A DNA stretch of 43,425 nucleotides, from NCBI GenBank assembly GCA_023428915.1, contig JAEYWL010000078.1, positions 1 to 43,425 of the forward strand, in the 5' to 3' direction. Position 1 is the first letter of the stretch, and each line of letters opens with the position of its first letter. The stretch is from Verrucomicrobiota bacterium (GTDB taxonomy: Bacteria > Chlamydiota > Chlamydiia > Chlamydiales > JAEYWL01). A program made the translations under genes and the position numbers. Under the pieces are notes generated by a model that worked only from the letters and a program-made list of their open reading frames with translations, ran no database searches and had not been told where the DNA came from. Shown piece by piece: positions 23,064 to 32,004 of the stretch.

Positions 23064-25964
23064 ATGCAGGCTGCACCACAACCTTTACAACAAACAGCAA
23101 CCACATCACCTTTTTTAAATCCCAACACTTTTCCAAGCCCTTTAAATATTAACCCAAACATGCTTGTCGGGGCGGTTGTTCCGATGCAGCAAGGGCAATT
23201 TCCCAATGCTTTTCCAAACCCCTACATGATGGGGTTTGCCCAACAACCACAGGTTTTTTCATCACCTTTTGGAGGAACGTGTCCAACTCCAGCACCTCAA
23301 TGGCCATGCCCGGAAGCACAACCTAAAGTTAAAGTTATTGTTAACTCGGTTACTGCTAATAAAGGAGAAGAGGTTTGCACGAGCAAGAAATTGGTAGAAG
23401 ATTTCAATGGCTCTCCTGATAGCCAAGAGCTAAAGGAAAAAGCAGAATTTCTCATGTGGAAAATGCGTTGTGTCGGTGGACTTGTGCCAAAATCCGAACC
23501 AAAAAACATTTTTGAGCCCAATTTTTACATTGCACTTGAGTGTTTAGCCATTTTAGGGGGGCTTAACAGCCAGGATTACAAGCGCTTTGTCTATGACAGC
23601 ATGATCGAGATTTTGGAAAATATTAACGGCGATTTAAATAAATATAGTTCCTCTGCGGCATGCTTGGTCAATATTTGTGATGTCCTAAGCGAACATACCT
23701 GCATTAATAACGTCCAGAAAAATAATATAGACGTACTTTGCAAAATTCTAAAGACATATAGTCTCTTAGGAATATCCCTGTTGCGTTATTCAAAGCCTCA
23801 AAATGATGGAAAACCATTAATAAGCGGCTTCTCTGATGAGTTTAGGCAAAAAATGACCCAATTAATTGGCGACATGGAAAAATTAAATGTCATTCAAGAT
23901 TTGGATTTAAAGGCGGAATCACAATTTGCGCGCTCCTGTTTTTGTTTATTGAATGTCGATTCCAATGTTCTTCTTGATATTGCCTGCGCACTGGACAACC
24001 TTTGCGGCATAGCTGCTGGGATTAAGGCCGAGGATTATTCCTCTATTAGAGCGAACTTTATAGAGTTAATGAAAAAAGTAACTGAAGCTAAGCCCGTCTT
24101 CTGGATTGATATTGGCATTGCTATGAGGACATGGGGATATACTGCCTTAAAGTATAAAGACTACCCCGGGTTTAAACGCGAGAGCGATGCTTCTATAACT
24201 GCTATTATTAAATTAATTGAAAAAGAAGCTGTTAAAGATTTTATTTTTCCTTTTTTAGTTATCTCTATGGACATGCTTGTTCAATTGGCCATTGAATTAC
24301 CGGATACCCATGCTGCGCATCTTGCTTATACCGGGTTTACAAGGTTTACTGCGGTCAGCAATCATTACGAAAAAGGCCCATATACATTCACTGAATCAAG
24401 AAAAGTATGGTTTTCAGGAAAAGGAAGATATGAAGCCTACCCGCATATGCACCTTAAAATTATTAATAAGTTCTTTGATTTAGCATCTGGATACCGCAAC
24501 AAAGGCCCAGACCAACTGCATGAAAAAGTTGTCAGAAGGCAAGTACGCAACTATATTCGATCCCAAAAAAATGATTTTGCAAGTAAAGTAAATGGAAAGG
24601 CAATTGGAGAAATTATTATTGCGAGACTTGAGCAGATTTTTGGTAAAAAGTTCGATATCTATGCAAATCATATAGTCGGCAAGTGGGTTGAAGAGCTTGG
24701 CCGGTTTGAAATCAAAGGTCCGGCCATTAACCCTTACAACACCCCAAAAGATGACCCATCGGCTAAAAGGGCAAAAGATGCAGAAACAAGCCAAAAAGTA
24801 GATGTAACAGTACATAGCGCTGCTTTTAACGCTTCTTATATGCAAGACCCTATGGCTGCTATGCAATACCAGCAATACGCTTATGCACAATGGATGCTCC
24901 AGCAGCAGCAAATGTTTATGTACCAGCAAGCCCAGCTTGGCTATACAGCACCGCCAGCTGCTCCTATGCCGGCTTTACCTCAATTTGCTGCTCCTGCATT
25001 CATGCCGCAAGTTTCCCCGGAACAACACTTAAGCAGTTCGGGCTCTTCAACAACCTCGACAGGCAGCTCGCCTGACAGCAGCCCAACTTCTTCTTCATCT
25101 TTCCCTTCTCCAGCAAGCTTATCTCCTCCAAGCTCTCCTGAACGCAACAATTTAAACAGCAAACCAGAGCCAGCTGCCCTTGTACAGCAATTTTCGCAAA
25201 TGACTCTTGCACCAAGCCAACCAACAAAACCAGTCTCCTACGCCTGGCTAGAGGAAGAGGTTGAGAAATTAAAAGATCTACACCCAATGTCTAGAAATTT
25301 TGATCTTTCTAAACGCGACGATTTTACAATTACAGCTGAAACTGCAAAAATAATTGTAAAAGCTTTTCAGGCCAATGGCATTAAAGAGATGCGCTTTTTA
25401 ATTTTAAAAAGTAAAGAGGAGTATCTGCTGCTTGGTAAGGAATTCGAAACAACAGAGTATCATGAACAGACTTATAAGTGTTATAAAGAAGCGGCAAAGA
25501 TCGAGTCAGATAGTTTAAAAAAGGCTGCTCTATTTTATAAAGCAGCTGGATTTGCGGAAAAAGCTTTCAAGGTATCTTATTTTGCTCAAATTAGCTATGA
25601 GAATGCTATAAAAGCTGATCTATCCTATTCCTGGGCAGCTTATAAGATCCTTATTATATCAAATAAAGAAGGAAATTTTGAGGAAGCCCTCTTTGAAGCA
25701 GACAAGTTAATAAAATTGGGAGTGATTCCTGATAGGGAGTTTCTTAAGGCTTTTGGCCATGCAGTAATCCAAAAATATTCTGCTCCAACTTGGAAGACCA
25801 GTGATTTTACGCCAAAACAGGACTTGGTAAATATGCAGGTGCATTACTCTAACTATTTAGCCTCTCATGCGGATGATCAGGAAATTCGTGAAATAGCTAA
25901 TAAAATAACAACTAGGATAAGCGAGCTTAGAACCCGATTTCAAGGTACTCCTCATGCTTTTTGA
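23064..25964 (+). CDS. Large hypothetical protein with Pro/Gln/Met-rich and poly-Ser linkers; candidate secreted effector
   Basis: 966 aa, no recognised family. Architecture by eye: a disordered Pro/Asn/Gln/Phe-rich N-terminus (residues ~1-90), a helical body (~110-560), a Gln/Met/Tyr/Ala/Pro-rich linker (~575-645) running into a poly-Ser/Thr/Pro stretch (~650-700), and a C-terminal helical region (~755-930) that looks TPR-like (YKAAGFAEKAFKVSYFAQIS, YENAIKADLSYSWAAYKILI). There is no signal peptide or membrane helix. Large disordered-plus-TPR proteins like this are common among chlamydial type III secretion substrates, but secretion is inferred. Its stop overlaps the convergent gene by 13 bases. 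GGGGA precedes the ATG, with a good promoter 48 bp upstream. Confidence 0.8.
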   Translation: MQAAPQPLQQTATTSPFLNPNTFPSPLNINPNMLVGAVVPMQQGQFPNAFPNPYMMGFAQQPQVFSSPFGGTCPTPAPQWPCPEAQPKVKVIVNSVTANKGEEVCTSKKLVEDFNGSPDSQELKEKAEFLMWKMRCVGGLVPKSEPKNIFEPNFYIALECLAILGGLNSQDYKRFVYDSMIEILENINGDLNKYSSSAACLVNICDVLSEHTCINNVQKNNIDVLCKILKTYSLLGISLLRYSKPQNDGKPLISGFSDEFRQKMTQLIGDMEKLNVIQDLDLKAESQFARSCFCLLNVDSNVLLDIACALDNLCGIAAGIKAEDYSSIRANFIELMKKVTEAKPVFWIDIGIAMRTWGYTALKYKDYPGFKRESDASITAIIKLIEKEAVKDFIFPFLVISMDMLVQLAIELPDTHAAHLAYTGFTRFTAVSNHYEKGPYTFTESRKVWFSGKGRYEAYPHMHLKIINKFFDLASGYRNKGPDQLHEKVVRRQVRNYIRSQKNDFASKVNGKAIGEIIIARLEQIFGKKFDIYANHIVGKWVEELGRFEIKGPAINPYNTPKDDPSAKRAKDAETSQKVDVTVHSAAFNASYMQDPMAAMQYQQYAYAQWMLQQQQMFMYQQAQLGYTAPPAAPMPALPQFAAPAFMPQVSPEQHLSSSGSSTTSTGSSPDSSPTSSSSFPSPASLSPPSSPERNNLNSKPEPAALVQQFSQMTLAPSQPTKPVSYAWLEEEVEKLKDLHPMSRNFDLSKRDDFTITAETAKIIVKAFQANGIKEMRFLILKSKEEYLLLGKEFETTEYHEQTYKCYKEAAKIESDSLKKAALFYKAAGFAEKAFKVSYFAQISYENAIKADLSYSWAAYKILIISNKEGNFEEALFEADKLIKLGVIPDREFLKAFGHAVIQKYSAPTWKTSDFTPKQDLVNMQVHYSNYLASHADDQEIREIANKITTRISELRTRFQGTPHAF

Positions 25965-26518
25965 ATATGACCTTCAGACACGTGCGAATTAAATATTTCG
26001 TCATAAATTAGAGCTTCTCTTAGCGCTTTTAAATCTTTGAGAAGCTCTTTATATATGGAATTAGTTGAACCTTTCTTAAGCTCCCTTACTGTTTCAATGC
26101 AGGCTAGCGTGTCCTTTAGATTTTCTGGTTTACAAGGAAGAAAAATTTCATTAGCATCACTTTTATCCCTTATTTCACTTTGTAATGTTTTGATATTGGT
26201 ATCTTTTTGAAAGGAAACAGTCTTTTCGCCTTCTTCGCCAGTTCCTTTTTTGGTTAATTTTACACGTTCTTGATTAATAGAAAGGCCAACAGTCTTAGTC
26301 CCTACTTCGTAGGCATTAGCAATATTTATAATTGTTGCTGAGAGTTTTTCTTTATTCTCTGCTAACCCTTTACCGGCTATTATTGTGACTGTAAAAGATT
26401 TATCACCAACTCGTAATATACCACTAACTTCTTTTTTATCTACATGGACATTTAAATCTTTGATATCAGTGATCTCAAAAGTAGTTTGCAATTTAGCTGA
26501 ACTTTCTGGAATAGCCAT
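25952..26518 (-). CDS. Hypothetical protein
   Basis: 188 aa from ATG 26518. A TTG at 26530 is excluded because it would overlap the GGAGG ribosome site that serves this ATG. The N-terminal half is beta-rich (TTFEITDIKDLNVHVDKKEV, SGILRVGDKSFTVTIIAG) and the C-terminal half helical and charged. No family recognised, no signal peptide, no membrane segment. It converges with and slightly overlaps the 966-aa gene and diverges from the coiled-coil gene cluster, so it probably belongs to the same accessory block. Confidence 0.7.
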   Translation of the reverse strand: MAIPESSAKLQTTFEITDIKDLNVHVDKKEVSGILRVGDKSFTVTIIAGKGLAENKEKLSATIINIANAYEVGTKTVGLSINQERVKLTKKGTGEEGEKTVSFQKDTNIKTLQSEIRDKSDANEIFLPCKPENLKDTLACIETVRELKKGSTNSIYKELLKDLKALREALIYDEIFNSHVSEGHIQKA

Positions 26519-26647
26519 AATAACCTCCAAATTAGTGATACTTTATATTTTAAACTAAAAAATAATATTATTGCAAATTTGTATATAGATAAATTATTCA
26601 AATTTATTTTGATTAAAGTTTATAATAATTGATACAAGGAGGCTGTT

Positions 26648-26887
26648 ATGAAAGAAAAAAATAATAATAAGCGGTTAAAGAGATCCGATGTGCCTCATGT
26701 TTTTGTACCTAGCGAGAGAAAAATTTATATAGAGCAACACCTTAATTCTTCCGGTGAGATAGATTTAGAAGTAGCCAGGGTTATCGCAGAAGAAGAATTT
26801 AGGAAAATATTTGGTGATGACATCATTGAATTAACAATTACACCTATGGACGAAACACAGAATGCTGATGAGGAGGATGCAGATTAA
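26648..26887 (+). CDS. Small hypothetical protein, member of a local duplicated family
   Basis: 79 aa, strong AAGGAGG site eight bases before the ATG. Basic start (MKEKNNNKRLKRSD), acidic end (ETQNADEEDAD). Its segment EEEFRKIFGDDIIELTITPM resembles EEDYRNHNHPPINELSIAPS in the next gene, so the two look like relatives in tandem. Function unknown. Confidence 0.65.
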   Translation: MKEKNNNKRLKRSDVPHVFVPSERKIYIEQHLNSSGEIDLEVARVIAEEEFRKIFGDDIIELTITPMDETQNADEEDAD

Positions 26888-26908
26888 AAAACCTCACAAT
26901 AAATGCTT

Positions 26909-26936
26909 GGAAAGAATCTTGCATATCTCCTAAATC
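26909..26936 (+). promoter_or_regulatory. Conserved leader element, copy 1
   Basis: GGAAAGAATCTTGCATAT, a short spacer and AATCG, found again at 27834-27862 before the next family member. In both cases it precedes an ATGGAAAA gene start by 25-30 bp. It is either a shared regulatory site or the relic of a duplicated unit. Confidence 0.45.
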
Positions 26937-26960
26937 GCTTACCCAAAAATTGGGGGGATT

Positions 26961-27773
26961 ATGGAAAAAAACGAGTCTGATTCAATTAAAAAGTCCTCTG
27001 TAAATATAAATGACATTTACATAAAGGAAGCTCTCGCTAAAAGCAAAAAAAATGAACCTTATGAACTAGAGTTAAGGTTAGTTGGCATGATTTCGGAAGA
27101 GGACTATCGAAATCACAATCATCCACCCATTAACGAGCTTTCAATCGCACCGTCTGATGGCACTGAGTACCCTGCTTCACCTCCTCCCGAGGGAATAGAT
27201 ATGCATCTTAAAATTCCTGTAGAAGAAACCGCTGCACCTAATACTCAATCAGACGACCCTTCTTCTGAGGTAAAAGATACTCCCCAGGTACTATGTGAAA
27301 TGGGCTCTTTGGAAGATTTCTTAAACGCACCTATTCATTATGAAATATCTGAAGCAGAGATCGAGACAAAACAACAGCCTGAGGCTGTAGAGAACAGTAA
27401 GAGTGAAGAATGTTCTAAGCTACCTATTGAACCTCCTGGAAGGATTAAAAACAATGCTTTCAATCCAAGTGAAATCAAAGAAATTGTTTTAACGGTAAAA
27501 AATAGAGCAACAGAACAGATCAAAAAATTGGACGAGCTTACTTCGCAAATAGAAAACTCTGTTGATGTATCAGATCTAAATATGGATGTTTCCGATCAAA
27601 TTATCGATTCTGAAGACGCAATAAAAATGGTTCAAAATATTGAGGAAGAGATTTCTAAACGGCTTGAAAACGTAGATAAGGTTATAGTACTTGTAGAAAA
27701 TTATATTGAAGTAGTTAATGACCTTCAATATTTAAAAGATGAAATAATTGATAAATACTTAAAAAACTATTAA
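26961..27773 (+). CDS. Hypothetical acidic coiled-coil protein
   Basis: 270 aa. The N-terminal ~50 residues resemble the preceding 79-aa protein. The middle (~60-165) is disordered, acidic and Pro-rich (YPASPPPEGIDMHLKIPVEE). The C-terminus carries two coiled-coil repeats, KEIVLTVKNRATEQIKKLDE and DAIKMVQNIEEEISKRLENV, the latter matched in the next two proteins. No signal peptide or membrane helix. It may be a secreted or structural protein, but this is unproven. Confidence 0.65.
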   Translation: MEKNESDSIKKSSVNINDIYIKEALAKSKKNEPYELELRLVGMISEEDYRNHNHPPINELSIAPSDGTEYPASPPPEGIDMHLKIPVEETAAPNTQSDDPSSEVKDTPQVLCEMGSLEDFLNAPIHYEISEAEIETKQQPEAVENSKSEECSKLPIEPPGRIKNNAFNPSEIKEIVLTVKNRATEQIKKLDELTSQIENSVDVSDLNMDVSDQIIDSEDAIKMVQNIEEEISKRLENVDKVIVLVENYIEVVNDLQYLKDEIIDKYLKNY

Positions 27774-27833
27774 TTATTTATAATTTTGTTTATAATTATT
27801 TTATTAAACAAAATCTTTTGAGTGTAAGTCAAT

Positions 27834-27862
27834 GGTAAGAATCTTGCATATTAGCCAATCGT
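27834..27862 (+). promoter_or_regulatory. Conserved leader element, copy 2
   Basis: GGTAAGAATCTTGCATAT with downstream AATCG, repeating the element at 26909-26936. It is 30 bp before the ATG of the 70-aa gene. Confidence 0.45.
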
Positions 27863-27891
27863 TATGGTTTTGTCAAAACTCAGGAGGCTTT

Positions 27892-28104
27892 ATGGAAAAG
27901 AATAAATCGAATTCAAGTAATGAACCTAAAGGTTTTCAGCAGTCAATGAGTGCAGAGGATGCAAAGAAAACCATGCTCACTATGGAAAAGCGAATTTCTG
28001 AGCGATTAGAAGCTATTGATGAAATAACATCTCAATTAGAAGTCTATATAGAGAGAATTAATGAACTTAAAAAGGTTAAAGAAGAGTTAGAAGAAAACTC
28101 GTAA
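27892..28104 (+). CDS. Small coiled-coil protein, same local family
   Basis: 70 aa from ATG 27892, chosen because AGGAGG sits five bases upstream and the start MEKNKSNSS copies MEKNESDS of the preceding gene. The main feature is a heptad-like helix, DAKKTMLTMEKRISERLEAI then DEITSQLEVYIERINELKKV, nearly superimposable on the C-terminus of the 270-aa protein. It is probably a shortened duplicate that kept only the coiled coil. Confidence 0.65.
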   Translation: MEKNKSNSSNEPKGFQQSMSAEDAKKTMLTMEKRISERLEAIDEITSQLEVYIERINELKKVKEELEENS

Positions 28105-28156
28105 TGTAAGAAGTCAATAAATAGACAAGTAACTATCAAACTCTGGGAGCTATACT

Positions 28157-30100
28157 ATGGAAACAAATAATAAACAGCCTCCGATTATAGAAGCAAGACA
28201 ACTTACACCTTCTCAAGAAGTAGAGCAACTTGCGCCTGTTGAGTTTGATGTTCTTCAAGTGGAAGGACAACACAAGCCTGCATTTGAAGCTGAAGTTTCT
28301 GACATTACACGCCGCGTTCCTCTAGAGGTGTTTCATGATAAACCGATTGTTAATAATAATCCCGAAGCACCAGAAGAAATAGAAGAAGTTACTGCAAAAG
28401 AACGTCCTGATGAAATAGAAGAGGTCACAACTACGCTACGCTCAGATAAGACAGAAGGAGTTAGCCCAGAATCTATAAAAGCTGATCCGAGCAAGAGCCC
28501 CTCTACTTCTTCAAGCTCCTCTGCAACTTCAAGTTCACCTAGCACTTCTTCCTCTGGTGTATCCGCCCAGTTGCAAAAAGTTCCCGCTCAGCCTAGTGCC
28601 AAAATGTCGCAAATGACATTAGATAAACGAAATATTATTAAATTTATTGAAGACGAGCACCCAGGAGCAATTGAGAATAAGCAAGTGAAATCTGTAAACA
28701 TGAACCCTATAGGTGGCAATTTAGAATTTGAAAGTTTTAAACGCGGTTCTAGTAAAGAGGATTATCTGCGTGTTAAGGTGACTTGGACTATTGTCATTGA
28801 AACTTCACCGGGTGTTACAAAAGAGTTAGAGATGCATCAATATCTTGAAACTTGGATAACTTTACCCAGTGATCCCATAGATTATGAGGGCCAAAGATTA
28901 GCCAAAACAAAAGCATGGATGCTAATTAATGCCTATACTATGCAATATAAGGATGCTTTAGGTGTCGCTGTTAGCGTGCACGGCACGGTACCTAATCCTA
29001 ATAGAGAGAGAGTGGCGATACTAGCGAAAACAAATATTCTTACTTTTGACCTCTATAAACCAAATATAGAAGCCGCACGCAATTTAAAAATTATGCATCA
29101 GTTTCAGAATCTTAGTCCTAAGAGTGAAATGTATTCAAGCTATACCCTTGTAAGAAAATTAGAAGAAAGTGAAAAACAGGGGTTGCCTAAGTGGGTAGAA
29201 AATGAACTCGATTTAATTTGTTATACAGCGGCTAAAGCATTTATTGTTGATGATTCAGGCAAAAAAATTAATCAAGCTGAAATGGATGCCTATTTCAAGG
29301 GCAGTGAACTTAATCCCAAAGAGATCCCTGATCAAGTTGCTTCACCAGATGAAGCTCTAGAAATCTTTCATAATATGGAAACCAGAATAGAGCAAAGGCT
29401 ACGCCACTCTGATACTCTTAATTCTAGTTTTACAGATCCTTTTCCTAAAAAAGTCGAACCGCAAAAGAGTTGGTTAAGAGAGAATGTCATTGATAAAGTT
29501 TCAAAGCACTTCAGAAAAGACAAAATTCGCCTTTATGGAGATATGATTTCTAAAGTTGAGAATTTAAAAAATAATAAAGAGAAATATAATAAAGCGACTG
29601 AGCCAGGTTGGATTAGAAAAACGCCTGAGGCAGATATTAAAAAAAATAAAGAACTTATCGAGGCCACTAATAAAGAAATTCTTGAAATGCAGGCTGCGGG
29701 CAAAGACTTAATCGAGAGAAACCAAAAAATATTTAACAAACAAATTGATAATGAATTAGAACAATATAGAGCTTTACAATATGCTTTGATTCGGAAATAT
29801 GAATCCACTATTACTGATGCCGCCCATCCTATACATGCAACATTCAATAATTTAAAAGCGGAACTTGTTAAGAATAATTATTATTACGGAGAATATCAAG
29901 CTCTCATTGATAAAGGCGTTTCAGAAATTATGGACAAATTACAAGATAAAGAAAAAGAGTTATTGAAAGCTGGTAAAGCTTTGGAAGAAAAAATTCTTAT
30001 AAAACAACAGGAATTGAGTCAAATTGAAAATAAATGGAATGCAGCCATTAACTCAGCCATAGCAGAGCGGCCAGCTGCCGACGCATCACAAGCAGCATAA
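28157..30100 (+). CDS. Large hypothetical coiled-coil protein with EIEEVT and poly-Ser segments
   Basis: 647 aa. The acidic disordered N-terminus has tandem repeats (EEIEEVTAKERP, DEIEEVTTTLRS), then a Ser/Thr run (~113-133) ending near KMSQMTL. This echoes the poly-Ser followed by FSQMTL in the 966-aa protein. A probable globular domain follows (~150-390), then SPDEALEIFHNMETRIEQRL, related to the coiled-coil motif of the two preceding genes. The last 200 residues form long charged coiled coils. No membrane helices or signal peptide. The composition fits a host-directed effector or cytoskeletal-type protein; this is inference. A GGGAG site precedes the ATG. Confidence 0.75.
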   Translation: METNNKQPPIIEARQLTPSQEVEQLAPVEFDVLQVEGQHKPAFEAEVSDITRRVPLEVFHDKPIVNNNPEAPEEIEEVTAKERPDEIEEVTTTLRSDKTEGVSPESIKADPSKSPSTSSSSSATSSSPSTSSSGVSAQLQKVPAQPSAKMSQMTLDKRNIIKFIEDEHPGAIENKQVKSVNMNPIGGNLEFESFKRGSSKEDYLRVKVTWTIVIETSPGVTKELEMHQYLETWITLPSDPIDYEGQRLAKTKAWMLINAYTMQYKDALGVAVSVHGTVPNPNRERVAILAKTNILTFDLYKPNIEAARNLKIMHQFQNLSPKSEMYSSYTLVRKLEESEKQGLPKWVENELDLICYTAAKAFIVDDSGKKINQAEMDAYFKGSELNPKEIPDQVASPDEALEIFHNMETRIEQRLRHSDTLNSSFTDPFPKKVEPQKSWLRENVIDKVSKHFRKDKIRLYGDMISKVENLKNNKEKYNKATEPGWIRKTPEADIKKNKELIEATNKEILEMQAAGKDLIERNQKIFNKQIDNELEQYRALQYALIRKYESTITDAAHPIHATFNNLKAELVKNNYYYGEYQALIDKGVSEIMDKLQDKEKELLKAGKALEEKILIKQQELSQIENKWNAAINSAIAERPAADASQAA

Positions 30101-30517
30101 ATAATATATATTTAATATTCCGGGATATCCGATGTGGTTTTTAGGGTAGTGTAACGCTGATAGCAAGCCTTGATCTCGATCTTAATCTTTCCCCTCACAC
30201 ATTTCGATCAGGGGTGGCGCGTGTATCAATCTGATCAACATCAAAACAATCTGGTAGACAGTAAGCGTTTCGTGGCCGAACTGAGACATAGAAGCTCGAA
30301 TTTTAGAAAAGTTGAAGAAAAGCTAGATTTAAGATCATGATCAAGATCGAGATTTGCCACTAGTTTGCGTAATACACACACCGTTAAAGCATTGTAATAA
30401 ATTTTAATAGTGAGTTGAATAAAAAACCATCGTTTTTTAAAATGCCTCAATGAAAAATTAATCTGGAAATGGCGGGCAGAGGCAGGGGCAGGGGGATGCA
30501 ATTTCGAAAGAAGCTTA
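30101..30517 (+). other. Intergenic region with GATC-rich inverted repeat
   Basis: No gene is supported. Seven GATC sites lie within 30172-30349. Arms GATCTCGATCTTAATC (30172-30187) and GATCAAGATCGAGATT (30339-30354) are inverted with two mismatches, 151 bp apart. A G-rich tract GGCGGGCAGAGGCAGGGGCA starts at 30471, and AAAAAAC-CATC-GTTTTTT at 30422-30438 may terminate leftward transcription from rimO. Confidence 0.45.
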
Positions 30518-31936
30518 TTACAGCACCCTGCCGATGAGATCGTACTCAGAGCTATCGGTAATTTCAACCTGATAGATTTCCCCGAAAGCTTTGACATTGC
30601 GCCCATCATTAATAATGACCAGGCCATCAATATCCGGACATTGACCGGCAGTTCTGCCCAGCATGAGATATTTTGTTTCCGGGTGGTAGCTTTCCACGAG
30701 TACCGGGATAACTTTGCCAACCATTGCGGCATTGCGTTTTTTAACAATTTTCTGCTGGGTTTTCATTAGTTTTTGGTAACGGCGCTCTTTAGTTTGCTCA
30801 TCGATTTGACCGGGTAAATCATAGGCGTGAGAGTTAGGTTCGCGCGAAAACTTAAAAATACCAATGTTATCTAATGGATAATCTTTGACAAATTGCACCA
30901 GCTCTTCGAATTGCTCTTCTGTTTCTCCTGGAAAACCGACAATCAGGCTTGTGCGGATCACCATTTCGGGAATCTCTTTGCGCAGCTTTGTAATAATAGC
31001 AATAATATCTTCGCGATTAGTGGCTCGACGCATAGATTTGAGCACTTGGTTATTGATATGCTGAATTGGCATATCGAGATATCTGCATATGCGGGCATCG
31101 GATTTAATAAGGGCGATTAAATCGTCTGTAATTTCATCCGGGTAAAGGTAAAGCAAGCGCAGCCAGAAATCTTTTTCAACATCGAGCATCTCTCGCAATA
31201 AGCGGAGAAGGCCTGTTAAATGCCGCTCGCCCCGGTCTTTAGCATAGTCGCCGAGATCTTGAGCAATCAGGATTATTTCTTTAGCGCCCTGATTGAGCAG
31301 TAAATTGAATTCTTTAATTACTTGTTCGCGGCTTTTGCTTTTTAGAGGGCCCTTGATAGAAGGGATAATACAGTAGGAGCACTGCTTGCGGCAGCCCTCA
31401 GCGATTTTTAAATAAGCAAAATGTTTGGGGGTGGAAATTTGTCTTGGGACTTCTCCTGCTTCTAAATAGCTGCGGGCCGAGCTGATTTGCTCGCCTTGCT
31501 GTTGCGATTCGACGGCTTTCAAGATTCCTTGCATATCGCCAGAACCGAGCAAATAATCTACCTTAGGAAAGTGATCTTTAATTGTTTGGCTATGGGTTTG
31601 TACCATGCAGCCGGTGACGATTAATCTGGCTCCCTCTTTACGCTGGTCAAGAGCTAAACCAATGGTTTCCAGCGCTTCTTGCCTGGAAGCTTCAAGAAAT
31701 GCGCAAGTGTTGATCACTAAATAATCGGCATCTGGCAAATGCTCCGCTACTTCATAACCGGCTTTTAAGAGAATGCCTAACATCACTTCGCTATCTACAA
31801 GGTTTCTTGGACAGCCAAGGCTAATGAAGTGGATTTTATTTCCCAGAAATTGCGAAATTTTTCCATCCCCATCAATTTTAGCTTTTACTTGAGGTTGTTT
31901 GGGTTCTTCGGAAGATTCCTTATACATACGAAGCAT
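30518..31936 (-). CDS. rimO: Ribosomal protein S12 methylthiotransferase RimO
   Basis: 472 aa from ATG 31936 (the frame extends to a TTG at 31999, but those residues are non-conserved). Domain order is MTTase N-terminal domain (KIHFISLGCPRNLVDSEVML, with ALDQ..RLIVTGCMVQ and a third Cys), radical SAM core with CRKQCSYC binding the reducing [4Fe-4S] cluster, and a C-terminal TRAM domain (VIPVLVESYHPETKYLMLGR). The GCPxNLVDSE and IPSIKGPLKSK variants favour RimO over MiaB. The enzyme adds a methylthio group to the conserved Asp of S12. It lies about 70 bases after priA on the same strand. Confidence 0.93.
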   Translation of the reverse strand: MLRMYKESSEEPKQPQVKAKIDGDGKISQFLGNKIHFISLGCPRNLVDSEVMLGILLKAGYEVAEHLPDADYLVINTCAFLEASRQEALETIGLALDQRKEGARLIVTGCMVQTHSQTIKDHFPKVDYLLGSGDMQGILKAVESQQQGEQISSARSYLEAGEVPRQISTPKHFAYLKIAEGCRKQCSYCIIPSIKGPLKSKSREQVIKEFNLLLNQGAKEIILIAQDLGDYAKDRGERHLTGLLRLLREMLDVEKDFWLRLLYLYPDEITDDLIALIKSDARICRYLDMPIQHINNQVLKSMRRATNREDIIAIITKLRKEIPEMVIRTSLIVGFPGETEEQFEELVQFVKDYPLDNIGIFKFSREPNSHAYDLPGQIDEQTKERRYQKLMKTQQKIVKKRNAAMVGKVIPVLVESYHPETKYLMLGRTAGQCPDIDGLVIINDGRNVKAFGEIYQVEITDSSEYDLIGRVL

Positions 31937-32004
31937 GGTATAATCTCTATAAATGGTTAAGATTGAAAAAAGTATATACGAAATTCTATTTAAAAGCAAA
32001 AGTC

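Noticed and set aside
24480..24929. 149-codon leftward frame inside the 966-aa gene
   Set aside because: Antisense shadow of a long ORF with a promoter and ribosome site.
30471..30495. Possible G-quadruplex (GG/GGG runs)
   Set aside because: Only one or two runs reach three or more Gs at suitable spacing and it lies just past rimO; too weak for a feature.
30241..30747. 168-codon leftward frame overlapping the rimO 3' end
   Set aside because: It overlaps the conserved TRAM domain of rimO in another frame and has no family features.
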